From Chrysomallon squamiferum (taxonomy: Eukaryota; Mollusca; Gastropoda; Neomphalida; Peltospiridae), in NCBI GenBank assembly GCA_012295275.1, contig CM022673.1, positions 18,963,810 to 19,027,809 on the forward strand: 64,000 bases of DNA, written 5' to 3'. The notes under the pieces were generated by a model that saw only the letters and a list, made by a program, of their open reading frames with translations, searched no databases and was not told the DNA's origin. The translations under genes and the position numbers were made by a program. Positions 11,458 through 22,705 of the stretch are shown here, one piece after another (the first letter of the stretch is position 1; each line of letters begins with the position of its first letter).

Positions 11458-12816
11458 CTAATTGTATTGACTGGCCCAATTGTTAAAATCGACATATCTA
11501 GGTCCTCTGGGATGGGTCAGAGTATATTTTCTTTCAATTTCAGTTCTAAAATATTTAACTCTTTGATTAATATCCACTCTTGTGTTGTATCCATTTCTCA
11601 AATCAGCCGTTATATAGGTCAGTCTAAGTTCTTGTGAACTTGTATTGCTGGACGATGACCCCAGTGGACGTCTTGAAAAGCGAATGACTTCTCTTCTTGA
11701 ATCGCTTTGTATTTTCGCAGGAGGATCGCAGCAGAATATTTGTCTGTATGTGCGACAAAATTTCCGACTGAAAGCCTTATAAATTATGAAATTTACCGAT
11801 GAATTGACGGTTTCTAGGAAGTAAGTCACATTTGAAATACACAAATAAAAATTACGCTGATGACCCAGTCGTGAAAAGTCGTTCCTTATTTGTGAAGCAA
11901 TACTGCTAAGTGCACCAGGTAGAATGCACACGAGAAAGACACCAGAAACAGTTAGAAGCATAACAGTTATGCGATTTTGTTCCGATGCTCTAGCATGACT
12001 ACCCTGACTTGTCATAACACGTCGTAAACTCCACGTCTTCCGGATCGCTAAGATAATGGCAACATTTAGCACTATTAGCATTGTTATCGGAATAAAACGA
12101 AAAATAATATTCAGCAAAGTTCCATATATTACACAGAAATTTTTATCATCTCCTAAAGCCGATCTTGACAAAATCACAGTGGATGAATTTGTTTTATTGC
12201 TGAAGACATACTTAGCGCTGTATTTCAATGGTGTTGGAATGAAGGCAACTGCGGTAGAGATATATATCACAGCAATCCCAATGCAGGTCAATCTTTTGCC
12301 ACATATAGCTTTGGCTTTTATAGGACAGTACACAGCAATAAAGCGCTCAATGCTTAGCATCGCTGTAAGCCACGATGTGATCCTTGCTGTCACAACGCTC
12401 CCATAGGCACCCAAGACAGGATAGGTCAAGAATCTCAGATTCTTTCCTGCACTTTTATCATGTGCTTCGTAAATATTTAACAATCCGTACCAAAGACTAT
12501 GGAAAAGAACAAGAAAATCAGAAATCGCAAGTGCTGCTAAACACAAGTTTATAGAATTTCTCATTCTATGATGAACAAGAACTATAAGACTTAAGATATT
12601 GCCCATAAATCCAAAAAGTGAAAAGACAGGTATCAATATCATACCAAAGACAACTGAAAATGTGTTAGCGGTATTCATGGAAACAAATCCCGCATTACTC
12701 CTATCTTTGAATGGCGGTGTGTCTGTGGTAATGTTCATTACATCAAGTTCATCATGTACTAAGTCATACATCGCAGAGTACTCTTCTATAGAACTGTTTA
12801 ATAACAACATATCCAT
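11458..12816 (-). CDS. Class A peptide GPCR, FMRFamide-receptor-like
   Basis: The coding sequence of 452 residues lies in one exon. The extracellular N-terminus (about 1-50) has N-glycosylation sequons at N7 and N28. Seven hydrophobic segments follow. TM1 contains GN (G72-N73), TM2 contains the conserved D100, TM3 ends in ERF (157-159) in place of DRY, TM6 has LP (P300), and TM7 ends in NSSVNFIIY (338-346), an NFxxY form of NPxxY. The cytoplasmic tail has a C362-C363 pair suited to palmitoylation, then a Ser- and Arg-rich tail. The TM7 motif and the lack of a cysteine near the start of TM3 (a tyrosine-proline pair lies there) resemble insect FMRFamide receptors. The family is therefore probably FMRFamide or a related neuropeptide, signalling through G proteins at the plasma membrane; the ligand is unproven. 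The start is the first ATG, 51 nt inside an exon that follows a good acceptor (exon begins 12867). Confidence 0.9.
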   Translation of the reverse strand: MDMLLLNSSIEEYSAMYDLVHDELDVMNITTDTPPFKDRSNAGFVSMNTANTFSVVFGMILIPVFSLFGFMGNILSLIVLVHHRMRNSINLCLAALAISDFLVLFHSLWYGLLNIYEAHDKSAGKNLRFLTYPVLGAYGSVVTARITSWLTAMLSIERFIAVYCPIKAKAICGKRLTCIGIAVIYISTAVAFIPTPLKYSAKYVFSNKTNSSTVILSRSALGDDKNFCVIYGTLLNIIFRFIPITMLIVLNVAIILAIRKTWSLRRVMTSQGSHARASEQNRITVMLLTVSGVFLVCILPGALSSIASQIRNDFSRLGHQRNFYLCISNVTYFLETVNSSVNFIIYKAFSRKFCRTYRQIFCCDPPAKIQSDSRREVIRFSRRPLGSSSSNTSSQELRLTYITADLRNGYNTRVDINQRVKYFRTEIERKYTLTHPRGPRYVDFNNWASQYN

Positions 12817-12997
12817 GTGGTGACAAAAGTAGACAGGAGTTAACTGAGGAAGCGATTTCTAGGGAATCTGGGGAAAAAAAAGAAAACAAAAGGGAAAATT
12901 ATCATTAAATTTCCAAACAGATTTACACAGCAAATTTTTCAAAGCTCAGAAGGTGCCGTATTTAAATTATATTTAAAGGTATTGTCCTATAATTATA

Positions 12998-13000
12998 TGT

Positions 13001-13057
<57 letters not shown>
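12998..13057. repeat. (GT)n microsatellite
   Basis: GT dinucleotides with one interrupting C, inside the inferred 5'UTR intron of the GPCR gene. Confidence 0.97.
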
Positions 13058-13058
<1 letters not shown>

Positions 13059-14476
13059 ACATCCTTTATCACCGTTTTTATTACTATTATTATTATTATT
13101 ACTACTACTATATTAAAGAAAGATCAAAGAAATTAATTCTTCATTATGACAGATCTAATATTGATTTGTTTTTCTAGCAAGAATGACAAGAATAGAACAG
13201 CAATTACTTTAATAATTCTGAAACACTAACATCATGAAAAAGCAAGAAGGAAATATGAAACTTGACAACGCATGCCTGCATCCTATAAATTCTTACAATT
13301 CTTCCAGAATAATCCTTAAATGCCAGCAATAAAATACAATATAAACACTTCAAATTTTTATTCAACGATTATCTAGCAATGGAAAACACTACAGTTATGT
13401 TTGTGTCATCATCAGAAGAAATTCACGCGAGCAAAGTCTTTGACTTACAGTTTACAATTACTCTCGCACTACCTGGCTACAGTTTTGTATTTTATTCCAC
13501 AGTTTATTTATAAAACAACTGCTGTGATAGTTTATTTATACATATACTAATAAAACATGCATATTTGTTACAATTTCATTAAATTATATTCAGAAAGATA
13601 ACAAGTTTTCGAAATTTGTTTTCTTGTTATACAAAGTCAATTAATAAAAGTTACAATATTATAATAAACTGTCATTGTAATATTTATAGCTGATGTTCAA
13701 ATAATAAATCAGCATCCTTTGTTGAGCTGTATATAAAATGATATTATTATTTTCAATTCTTAATCTATGACTAAACAAGTTCCAGATGTATGTCCTTCAG
13801 TTATTATTGTTGCTGCTACTCCTTTTACAACCGCTATTATGAAACTTTCAACTACTAGATTTTATAATTATTTTACATATATATATAGAGAGAGACAGAG
13901 TTATAACATGATTATTGAAATGTGTTCTTTCATTAATTGTCGTTCTCTGATGACATTCGTGTGAATGAGGTTTCTGGCTGGAAATGTGCAGGTACACAGT
14001 AGTTGATACGCGAAGAGGATTTACTGAGATATTGCGTCGTTTTACTCAGCAACTCCGTTCCACACACAGCATCGCCTTTCGGAAATACATTTGATTTCCT
14101 ATTCATAAAATGTATCAAACGAACTGCTAATTCAATTTAACCAAATTTAAATTCGAAATAATTAAAATTTAAATAAAAATTAATATCATCATCATCAGCA
14201 GCAGCAGCAGCATCATCATCATCATCATCATCACTCTTCTTCTTCTTCTTATTGTTATTATTAAATTTTATATAGAACTACTGCAGAGGTGAATTAGTTA
14301 ATTTTTACAGACAACTTGCAGCCGACTCTCCAATTTGGCATTTAATTAACTGACTGTAAATGAGTGCAGCAATAATTATTCCATTTATCACATAACTTAC
14401 CATTTCGAAACTTCGTCTTTTCATTTTAATCAGAGCTCTCATAACAGTGAGTCAGTGCATTACAGTCAGAAATAAT

Positions 14477-14516
<40 letters not shown>
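14477..14516. repeat. (AAT)n microsatellite
   Basis: A run of AAT triplets followed by AAC triplets. A similar AAT array lies at about 14850-14907. Confidence 0.95.
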
Positions 14517-14520
<4 letters not shown>

Positions 14521-15347
14521 CAACAACAATACAATTATAAAATTTAAAAAAAAATTATAATAATAACGAAGAAATGACAAAATCATTAAATTTTTAACGT
14601 CTGTTACGGAATACATCATTCTTGTCTGTAAAATATGAATAAACGAGAAAGACAAATCTTCATTACAGATTAAAGAAATACAGCGACAACATAGATAAAA
14701 ACATCTGTGTGTGAAATTTTACCAGCAATATTGTCTTAACTGAATTTAAAACTTCCCAGAAACCTTAATAAATAAATAAATAAAGAATTTAAAGAATTTT
14801 GAATGCTAGAAAAAGTATAAATCTAAATTAAAAAAAATAATAATAAAATAAATAAATAAAAATAATAATAATAATAATAATAACAATAATAATAATAATA
14901 ATAATAAAGAAATGAAAAAGAAAAAGGAAAGGAAAGGAAAATAACATATTAAGAAGGCAGTAGATATATAAGACAGCATCAAAATGTAATGGTAGAAGAT
15001 ACACTCTTACCTGAAATAGACGCCGCGTTCTTACTGTAGCATTATCACCTCAATCCGTCGAGCAAAACTCATCTTCGGCAGACGACAACCAGCGTTTATC
15101 AGAGATTGGATCGAACTATTTTTAACCTTTGATTTGACCTCCCTCGGCGATTTTGGTTTTCAGGTAGAAATCAGCCGTCTCATCATTGATAATTATAAAA
15201 AAATATATACGGAATTATGTAGTATTTGCTGTTGAATGACTGGTCCTTACAATTTTATAGATAATTGGTTTGCTTTCAGAATAAATCTTTCCTGTACAAA
15301 TTTTGTAGAATTTTAGAAAACTAATTTACTCTAGATGTATAATGAAA

Positions 15348-15351
<4 letters not shown>

Positions 15352-15421
<70 letters not shown>
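15352..15421. repeat. (GA)n microsatellite, 70 bp
   Basis: Thirty-five perfect GA units. The Arg-Glu open frame across it is an artefact. Confidence 0.98.
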
Positions 15422-15424
<3 letters not shown>

Positions 15425-16620
15425 AGATTTCAGAACATTAATTTTAATGACTTAATACTTGTTAATTACAGCAACTTGGTAATAACAGAGGAAATGCGCC
15501 GGTTACTGAACCTTCAGTGTTTATTCTTGTCTTGTGCTCTTTTACTGATCTTCCTATTGCTTCACTGATTATTTCCGCACAGAATGTTTGAATTAATAAT
15601 ACTAATAAGAACATTGATCGGCAAGAAAGTGCAAGTCCGCGAAACATTCAAATCCATGCTTTTCGTTTCGCAGCTTTGCAAATTTCTTGACGAAAACTAA
15701 ATAGCCGTCTGGAAATTGATTATAATTACTATGAAATAAATAAATATTTGTTAAATACAGTACTTAATTATGTTACTGCAGAAAGAGGGTTATGTGATAT
15801 AGAGTAGTCATAGCGTTAAACTAAAACGAGAACAGTTATTTGAAATACTTTGAATAGCAAATGTTATGTGGAATTGTGGATCGATACTCGACAGAGAAAA
15901 GCTTTGATACAGTATTACAGTTGACCAACATCGAATCCCAGTTCAAAAAAACCCTTTGAAAATCTGCCTTTGGAACTCTTGTTAGACATAATTAAAGAAC
16001 AAGAGATTATTTTAATTATTTATTTGTCTTTCTGGTAGTTTAAACACCCGAAAATACACTCCCATTATAATCAATTCATTATTACAAAAATAAACAAAAC
16101 AAATCTAAGGGAAACAAATAATTTAGAATACAGACAAAAACAATACAAGCTCTTTCCAAAGCCTTCCCAAAAATCCATATAGAATAGACAGAAATAATTT
16201 TGTGCAATAAATAGTTCTAATAGTCAATCATGGAGCTATTGTAATTTTAATATAATTAATTTTCTTATCTTCTTCGGAAGCGTTATTACGAAGTATTAAA
16301 TATATCTTATTTCAGATGTGTATCTTCAAGAAACTGAAAAACAGTACTGACTGAATGATATAATAGCACAATTCCCAAGACGTGTAATCAGCATTAAAAT
16401 AGTTAGGCTTTTTTTCTTTTCTTCTTCTTCTTTTTGTTACTTACATGTTCAAAAATTATAATTGCTGAAAAAAAAGTCGTTTTATTAATTTTATTATTAT
16501 TATTTAGCTGGCATTATTAAATGCGTTAGGTTTTGTTGTTCTTTTTCAATTTCTGATTAGTGCTAAGGAACTTGTTCGCTCTGCTTTTGATACAATATGC
16601 TGAGCTTTAGGAAGAAAAAG
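15422..16620. other. Non-coding region between GPCR and TIR element
   Basis: AT-rich sequence with no frame that resembles a protein and no recognised repeat beyond short homopolymers. It could contain the distal promoter of the minus-strand GPCR gene, but I see no specific motif. Confidence 0.45.
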
Positions 16621-17705
16621 TAGGGGAAGTATATGTATATTGAACCCCCTAACTTCTGACCTTCATTGCTTAGTCCAGATGGAATCAGTCTAGTTGTAGT
16701 TGATAGATATTAGATACCCTAAGACCCTCGTAAGGTAAAACAAATAAAAAAAATTAAAAAAAAAAAAGAAGAAAGAAAGAAAGAAAGAAAAATATTTAAC
16801 TTATACAAGTTTTATGGACCATAACAAAATTTCGACATTGTTCAAATGAGGGACCCCGTGACTTATATTGAACCTTATCGGCTCTTATACTGAATATAAG
16901 GACAAACTGTTTTAATAAAAGAAATTTCGAGTATCCTAAATTCAATTTTCAGTACATTATCTTTCGCCTAACTGAGACTGCTGCACCATAGAAGTGGTGT
17001 AGAGTTAAAATGTAGGATTAGAAAGATGAACAGGAAGGAATAAACATCAATTCAAAATAGCATATTCACTGGGTGAATTATAGACGCAGCATATCTGACT
17101 GTCAACTCAGAAGCCAACTTAATGTCCATCTTCATCTCTGGTGGTATTGTGAAGTTGTGGTGTCTGGCAATTTAAGTCTCTGTAGAAGCATTGACCATCC
17201 CGATTTGTTGGTACTAGTTTCAAGAGGTAAGATAAACATTAGTGGTGCTTATGTCGGGCCCTTGTGTCGCACGGTGCTCTTCTCTCTGGGACCACGATTC
17301 ATAGTCTACATTTTCAGGTTAGGAATCTTCATTTACGGATTCGGGCGGAACCCAGTTCTGTTTATGTTCGGGATGATTGTCAGGCTTGGTAGTGTTGCTG
17401 CTGTTGCCACGATTATGACGTCTCTGCGACGAGGAGTTTTGTTGTCCAGACTGTATCTGAACTTTCCACTTCAAATTAGCATCGGACCACACATTTGGTT
17501 TGCAAGGCCAAATGCCACAACATTCCGACCGGTGGCTCGATATAGAGCACTAGACATAAAAATATCAACATGAGATTTTTCTGACGTGGCGTGAAATTCA
17601 AATTTTTGGATCCTCGCAAAGACTATATACAGTTATTGCAAAACAACTTTCGACTCATCATAGGCTGAGAAATGCCAGAGGTTGAATATACGTGCACTTC
17701 CCCTA
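16621..17705. mobile_element. DNA transposon of unknown family bounded by 28-bp TIRs
   Basis: The left end TAGGGGAAGTATATGTATAT (from 16621), continuing TGAACCCC, is matched in inverse orientation at the right end, which read inward is TAGGGGAAGTGCACGTATAT continuing TCAACCTC and ends at 17705. Both outermost dinucleotides are TA, so the real termini may be 16623 and 17703 with a TA target duplication. The interior from about 17070 to 17575 is richer in GC and CpG than its flanks and has a 166-codon plus-strand frame starting at 17073. I recognise no protein in it. The minus strand reads as a hydrophilic Gln/Asn/Ser-rich peptide interrupted by stops and could be the remnant of the element's own gene. 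Confidence 0.7.
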
Positions 17706-19124
17706 TTTACTCTGAAACCGCAGTTAACCGATATCTTTTCTGAAGTACATTTTACCGGATACAAATTATTTTTACTTTCAAATCAGTGTAATAATAACAG
17801 CTTTTAATGATTGCGAACGTCAGGAGGAAAAAATAAAATAAAACAATAATATTAATACTAATAACAATAAATAAATAAATAAAAATAATCAGTTAAAATA
17901 AAAAAAAACACGAAAGAATGTACTGCAGCTAAACAGTGTTACCTGGCAATAATACATTTTAATTCATTAAAATAATTTTAGCCGAATTTTTAATACGTAA
18001 GTTGTAAAACAACTATAATGTTATCATGTTACAGAGAATTGTATTATGGAACTACTACTGTCGTTTTTTGTTTCTTTGTAGTTGTTTTGTGACTTCTTTT
18101 TGTTTCTTTAGTTATTGTTTATTTATTTATTGTTGATGTTGTTTTAAAGGTTTTGCTTTTTTATACTGCATTTCAATCCTTATTAACAATTCAGATACAT
18201 ACAGTTTGTCCATTTTCATTTATTAATGAGTAAAATCTGTCACGCTATAAACTGAAAGTTTGCACAGTACAGTTTTATAAGTAAAGATATAACAATAACA
18301 AAAAAGAAAGAAAGAAAAATAAAGGAAAAACAAAATGAAAGAAATTCATCTCATTGCCTTTGGCAAGTTTAAACTGGTTAGTTTGTTTTCTAGTTACTGC
18401 TTTGAATGGTGGAACCTTTTAATTACACAATATTTAAAATGATGTAAACAGATACTTTCAAATAAATATGAGTTCAGTTAAGCTGAATTAACTTAATGTT
18501 GATTTAATCAATTCAAAAGTATGTAATTTTGCTATTCAAAACACAAGGAAAAGAAAAGGAGGAGTTATTTTCTAAAAACATTTAAAAAAAAAAGAAAATA
18601 GAAACAGCTAATGAAATAGACACAATTTCAGATTGGAAGATTTTAATGTTTCAAAATAATAAAAACATTAAAAGGAATAAAAACTTTTTTTCGATTTGTG
18701 TAATAATTCCTGAACGGACATTCAGTGTGTTGAAGGAGGCATGTGCCTCACGTTGTCACAGTTTAAGCAAAAGATCATTTGGCATTAAGTTTCAAAACAT
18801 GATCAGGCTAAATGCAACAACTTAATAACATCAATGGTAAAAGCATTTTCACTAGTGCTAGGCCTAGCTAATTTCCTCTGAAACATTTGTGGATGGCAGT
18901 TAGCAGTAAAATCAGCAGCAGCAGTAAAATCAAAGTAAATATGTATATATTTAACTACAGACTATGAATGGTCATGTATTTCCTGAACGTTATTTATAAA
19001 GAAGTATTTGTAGTGGTAATAGTAGTAGTAGCAGTATATAGCTAATTCTGTGATTCAAATAAATCCAGTAATTAATTCTACCAGTAGTAATAGTAACAAC
19101 AACATAATAGTCGTAATAATAATA
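17706..19124. other. Non-coding AT-rich spacer
   Basis: No open frame of note, no RNA gene and no clear repeat other than A/T homopolymers and short GAAA runs. It lies between two DNA transposons. Confidence 0.5.
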
Positions 19125-21019
19125 CAATGGCACCTCGGGTTACGAACGCCTCGAAGCACGAACAAATCAGATTACGAATCTTGATCTTAGGCAATTTTTG
19201 TCTCGGTTTACGAATAATGTCCCGAGTTACGAACTATAGTCGTGCTACGACAAGCTTTCTCTTGACGTCAGTAAAGATAAGAATAGATGCTTAGGTCAAA
19301 ACCGAGGTCAAAGTAAGGATTACAGGCATGCATTATAGCAAATATATATCATGAATTAGACCTTTAGTCTTCGATACGCAGTTGCAGCTCAGTAGCTTTT
19401 ACACTGAGATTGTGCTCTCGCATTTTTCAAAGCGTTGCTGTTTTTACGTGTATATATATATATATTTTTTTTATACCTTATACAAAATGGCGCCCATGAA
19501 AACAAAAAGTGAAAGCGATAATGCTGGTGGAAAGTATAAACGTATCGCCGCAGAGGTTAAAAAAGAAATAACTGCAAAAAATGAGAGTGGCATTCGTGTG
19601 TCTGACATCGCTAGGAATTCATCGAGAAAAAAAGGTAATCAAAACAGGCAATGTAGCCAAAGGTGTGACTATACTAACAAGGCAAAGATCCAAATTTATA
19701 GATGAAGTTGAAAAGCTTCTCTTAATTAGGATCAATGAAAAGCAACTTGAAGAAGATAGCGTTAGTGAGGCAATATTATGCGAAAAGGCTAAGCTTTTGC
19801 ACACTTATCTGTTGTCAAAATCACCTAGTACTTTTGCTAAAAGTAATGAGTTTGGTACAGGTTGGTTTTAGGCACGGGGAAGTTGCAAGTTCCAACGAGA
19901 AAGAAGCGGAAACGTTTAAGCTGAAATTTGCCAACCTTGTCGGAGAGGATGGCTACACTCCACAACAAATCTTTAACTGTGACGAGACGGGTCTCTTCTG
20001 GAAGAAAATGCCAAAGAAGACATTTATCACCCAGAAGTAGAGCACAGCCTTACCTTGTTGTTAAGTGCTAATTCAAGTGGCGACTGCAAGATTAAGCCAT
20101 TGTTTGTCTACGACCCTGAAAATCCTCGCGTCTTTAAGCGCAATAATGTCCAGAAAAACAAACTCCCTGTGATGTGGAGAGCTAATGAAAAGGCATGGGT
20201 GACGACACTTATCTTCATGGAATGGCTGACTGAAGTGTGAAGAGGTATTTGGAGGAAAACAGCCTACCCCTTTGATGTCTCTTGATTATGGATAATGCTC
20301 CTGCACACCCCCTAGATTTGAAGGTGGACCTGGTCTTTGAGTATAACTTTATTAAGGTCAGATTCCCGCTACCCAAAATGACTCCTTTGCTTCAACCTTT
20401 GAACCAACAAGTGTTCTCAAACTTCAAAAAACTGTACAAAAAGGCTCTCTTTCCCAGGAGTTTTCATATCACAAATTATACTGATTTGACCATCAGATAC
20501 TTCTGGAAAGATCACTTCAACATTTTCAACTGCATCAACCTCATAGACAAGACCTTCAATGGCATCTCTACCCACACTTGGCACTCTGCCTGGATAAAAC
20601 TTTGGCCAGGTTGTGTACCAGAAGAAGGCATAGAAGTATTCGAGGTAGTGGATGAGACTGTGTCCTGTGGCCTGGAAGTGGATAGTGATGACATAGAGGA
20701 GCTTGTACATCTCCAGAGTGAACAACTCAAGGCATTAAAGGATGAGCAATTGTCTGAATGTTTCCTTATGTAGAAAAAAGCAGAACCCGGTGTCAAAAGA
20801 CAGCAAAAACAAACCCCTGAAGGAGCGTTCCCCAGTGTTACTATGGAAGAAGGCTTGCTTTCCAAACAATAATTTCCTGAAAACAATGAAAATAAAAGTA
20901 TTCTGGGGGCTGCAGTGGATTGTTTACATTTGCATTATTTCAATGTTTCAATTTATGTACAATATGGTTTGTGAACCAAGCTCTGGAACAAATTAAATTT
21001 GTAACCTGAGGTTCCACTG
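19125..21019 (+). mobile_element. Tigger/pogo-family DNA transposon, inactive
   Basis: The left end CAATGGCACCTCGGGTTACG (from 19125) and the inverted right end CAGTGGAACCTCAGGTTACA (finishing 21019) are classic Tigger-type terminal repeats. TA dinucleotides flank both ends (19123-19124 and 21020-21021). The 1.9-kb interior carries a frame-broken pogo-like transposase. Its right flank continues into an unrelated AT-rich region. Confidence 0.93.
19497..20773 (+). pseudogene. Tigger transposase pseudogene (DDE, last D lost)
   Basis: The start codon at 19497 opens a CENP-B-type helix-turn-helix region (KYKRIAAEVKKEI, then IRVSDIA). The frame shifts near 19630 and again near 19860, where the usual segment after the second DNA-binding domain is missing. 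The catalytic core then reads NCDETGLFWKK (first Asp codon 19981-19983), a stop near 20038, LSANSSGDCKIKPLFVYD, another stop near 20238, and MDNAPAHP (second Asp codon 20291-20293). In active relatives the third acid lies in LLQPMDQ; here the text is LLQPLNQ, with Asn encoded at 20402-20404. The copy therefore has both disrupted frames and a lost catalytic residue. It belongs to the same broad family as the centromere protein CENP-B and Jerky. Confidence 0.9.
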
Positions 21020-21189
21020 TATTGTTGCAGAGATAATCATTGTTGTACCGATCTCACTTCGTCACTAAACAGAACACATTTGTACTATTTCCTGAAGCCT
21101 GTAATACATAGCTTTATGTTACTATTCAATTTAAAAAGTATCCTAAGTTAAGCTTGCAATCTATCTGCTTAAAGATAATCAGCAAAAAC

Positions 21190-21245
<56 letters not shown>

Positions 21246-22700
21246 TTACTAATAAATAAATAATATATAAATAAATAAAAACAAAAACAAGAACAACATG
21301 GCAACATGATTAAGAATAAATGTGACTTACTGTGCCTGGTGTCATAATTCTAACAACTGAGTGCCAGTTGCAGCAGCAGGAACATGTTTAAATGTGACCA
21401 TTTCAGATAAAAATTGTTTGGAAAGATAAACAAATGCTGCTCTCTCCAACAGACACAAATACACAGACATACATGATCACAAACCATTTGCATATTTGAA
21501 AATGTAATATAAATATAAAAATATATTTGTATTATTTAGCTGGATTAACATATTCAGTCTTTTGTATTCCTCTGAATTTCATTATACCAGTTACAGCAGA
21601 AGGTTTTTGGTCATTTTAGTTAATAAAATTCTCTCTTTAGGTGCCTCTGGTGAAAACTGAAAGGAAATTTCTGTGCAGACTTTAAATCTGTGAATTCTAA
21701 CAAGTCACAGAAGAATGCTTTCCCTTTACTCCCATCCCAAATGTTAAAATATAATGTCAACATTTACAGCATACTGACAGGACTAAACAATAATTTCAGA
21801 TCTGATCATACCAGTCTAATCCAATTAATTCAAGAAAATGTAAATTTCATAGAATGGGCAAGTCAAACCCTTAACCCATGCTGCCCACATGACAATACAA
21901 AATAATAATAATTATTATTATTATTACAAAAATGTATTATTAATTTATTAATAGAAACAGTTTATTCCACATTCAACCAATACAGTCTGTTATTTTGAAG
22001 TTGTTGGACACAAGAATAAAAGATGCAGATTAATTATATATAAAGGATAATTTTTATCTTTAAGCAAAATAAAATTACGAAATATACAGAATAAATAACT
22101 TTATATTTTGAGTAACAGAGTTTATAGGACTGCCACTATTCAATGTAGCAAGCAAGAATTTTGTTCATTTAGTTTGGTTATGTTGAAAAGACACTTTTGA
22201 ATTAAGTTCTCAGATTTGTATTTTAGTTTTAAATGTAGGAGTATTAGAATGTGGCTTAATTTCAATCTGAATCATTTGATCAAGGAAAGTTAAACAGTCT
22301 AGACATATTGTGCATACTTTCAAAGAATGATGATTTCAGTCATCCGGTCTTAATTGATAATCAAGTATGACAGCAAAAAAAGTGCAGTTTTAAAATATTT
22401 TGGCTTTGCTATCTTTCTGCAGTTGAGGTGTTATCAAGTACTGGACGGATCTATTTTGCCTAAAGCAGCTGTCAGCAAACTGGTTTACAGTGATTACTGG
22501 CTATGGTGGTCACTTGGCCTTTGAAGGAAATGAATGGGCACTGAGCTTCTATGGAGCAATTGATGGGCATTTGACTTGAACCCCATAACTTTTTAGAAAT
22601 GGCCATTAAAATGTCATGACTAATCAATCTGACTAAATAAATAGTCATGGATGTGTTCCCCCAACAGAGAGGGAATAGAAAAAAACAATGCATCTTCTCA
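21020..22700. other. Intergenic spacer, transposon to NSUN6 3' end
   Basis: Contains an AAT triplet array (about 21190-21243) and otherwise unremarkable AT-rich sequence. The part nearest 22700 should be the 3' untranslated region of the minus-strand NSUN6 gene; I did not find a convincing polyadenylation signal close to its stop codon. Confidence 0.45.
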
Positions 22701-22705
22701 CAGTA

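Larger units (their letters stand above)
12867..15011 (-). other. Probable 5'UTR intron of the GPCR gene
   Basis: On the minus strand a donor (TTTCAG then GTAAGAGTG) closes an exon at 15011. A strong acceptor with a long pyrimidine tract ending CCCCAG opens the coding exon at 12867. Between them there is no coding signal, only a GT microsatellite (12998-13057), CAT/CAG triplets (about 14186-14233) and two AAT arrays (about 14477-14516 and 14850-14907). The first exon would run upstream (rightward) from 15011 through a segment with more CpG than usual to an undetermined transcription start, perhaps near 15.1-15.2 kb. This is inferred from splice-site quality only. Confidence 0.55.

Noticed and set aside
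17073-17573. 166-codon open frame as a host gene
   Set aside because: It lies wholly inside a TIR-bounded element, has no recognised domain, no introns and an unremarkable start; better treated as part of the element.
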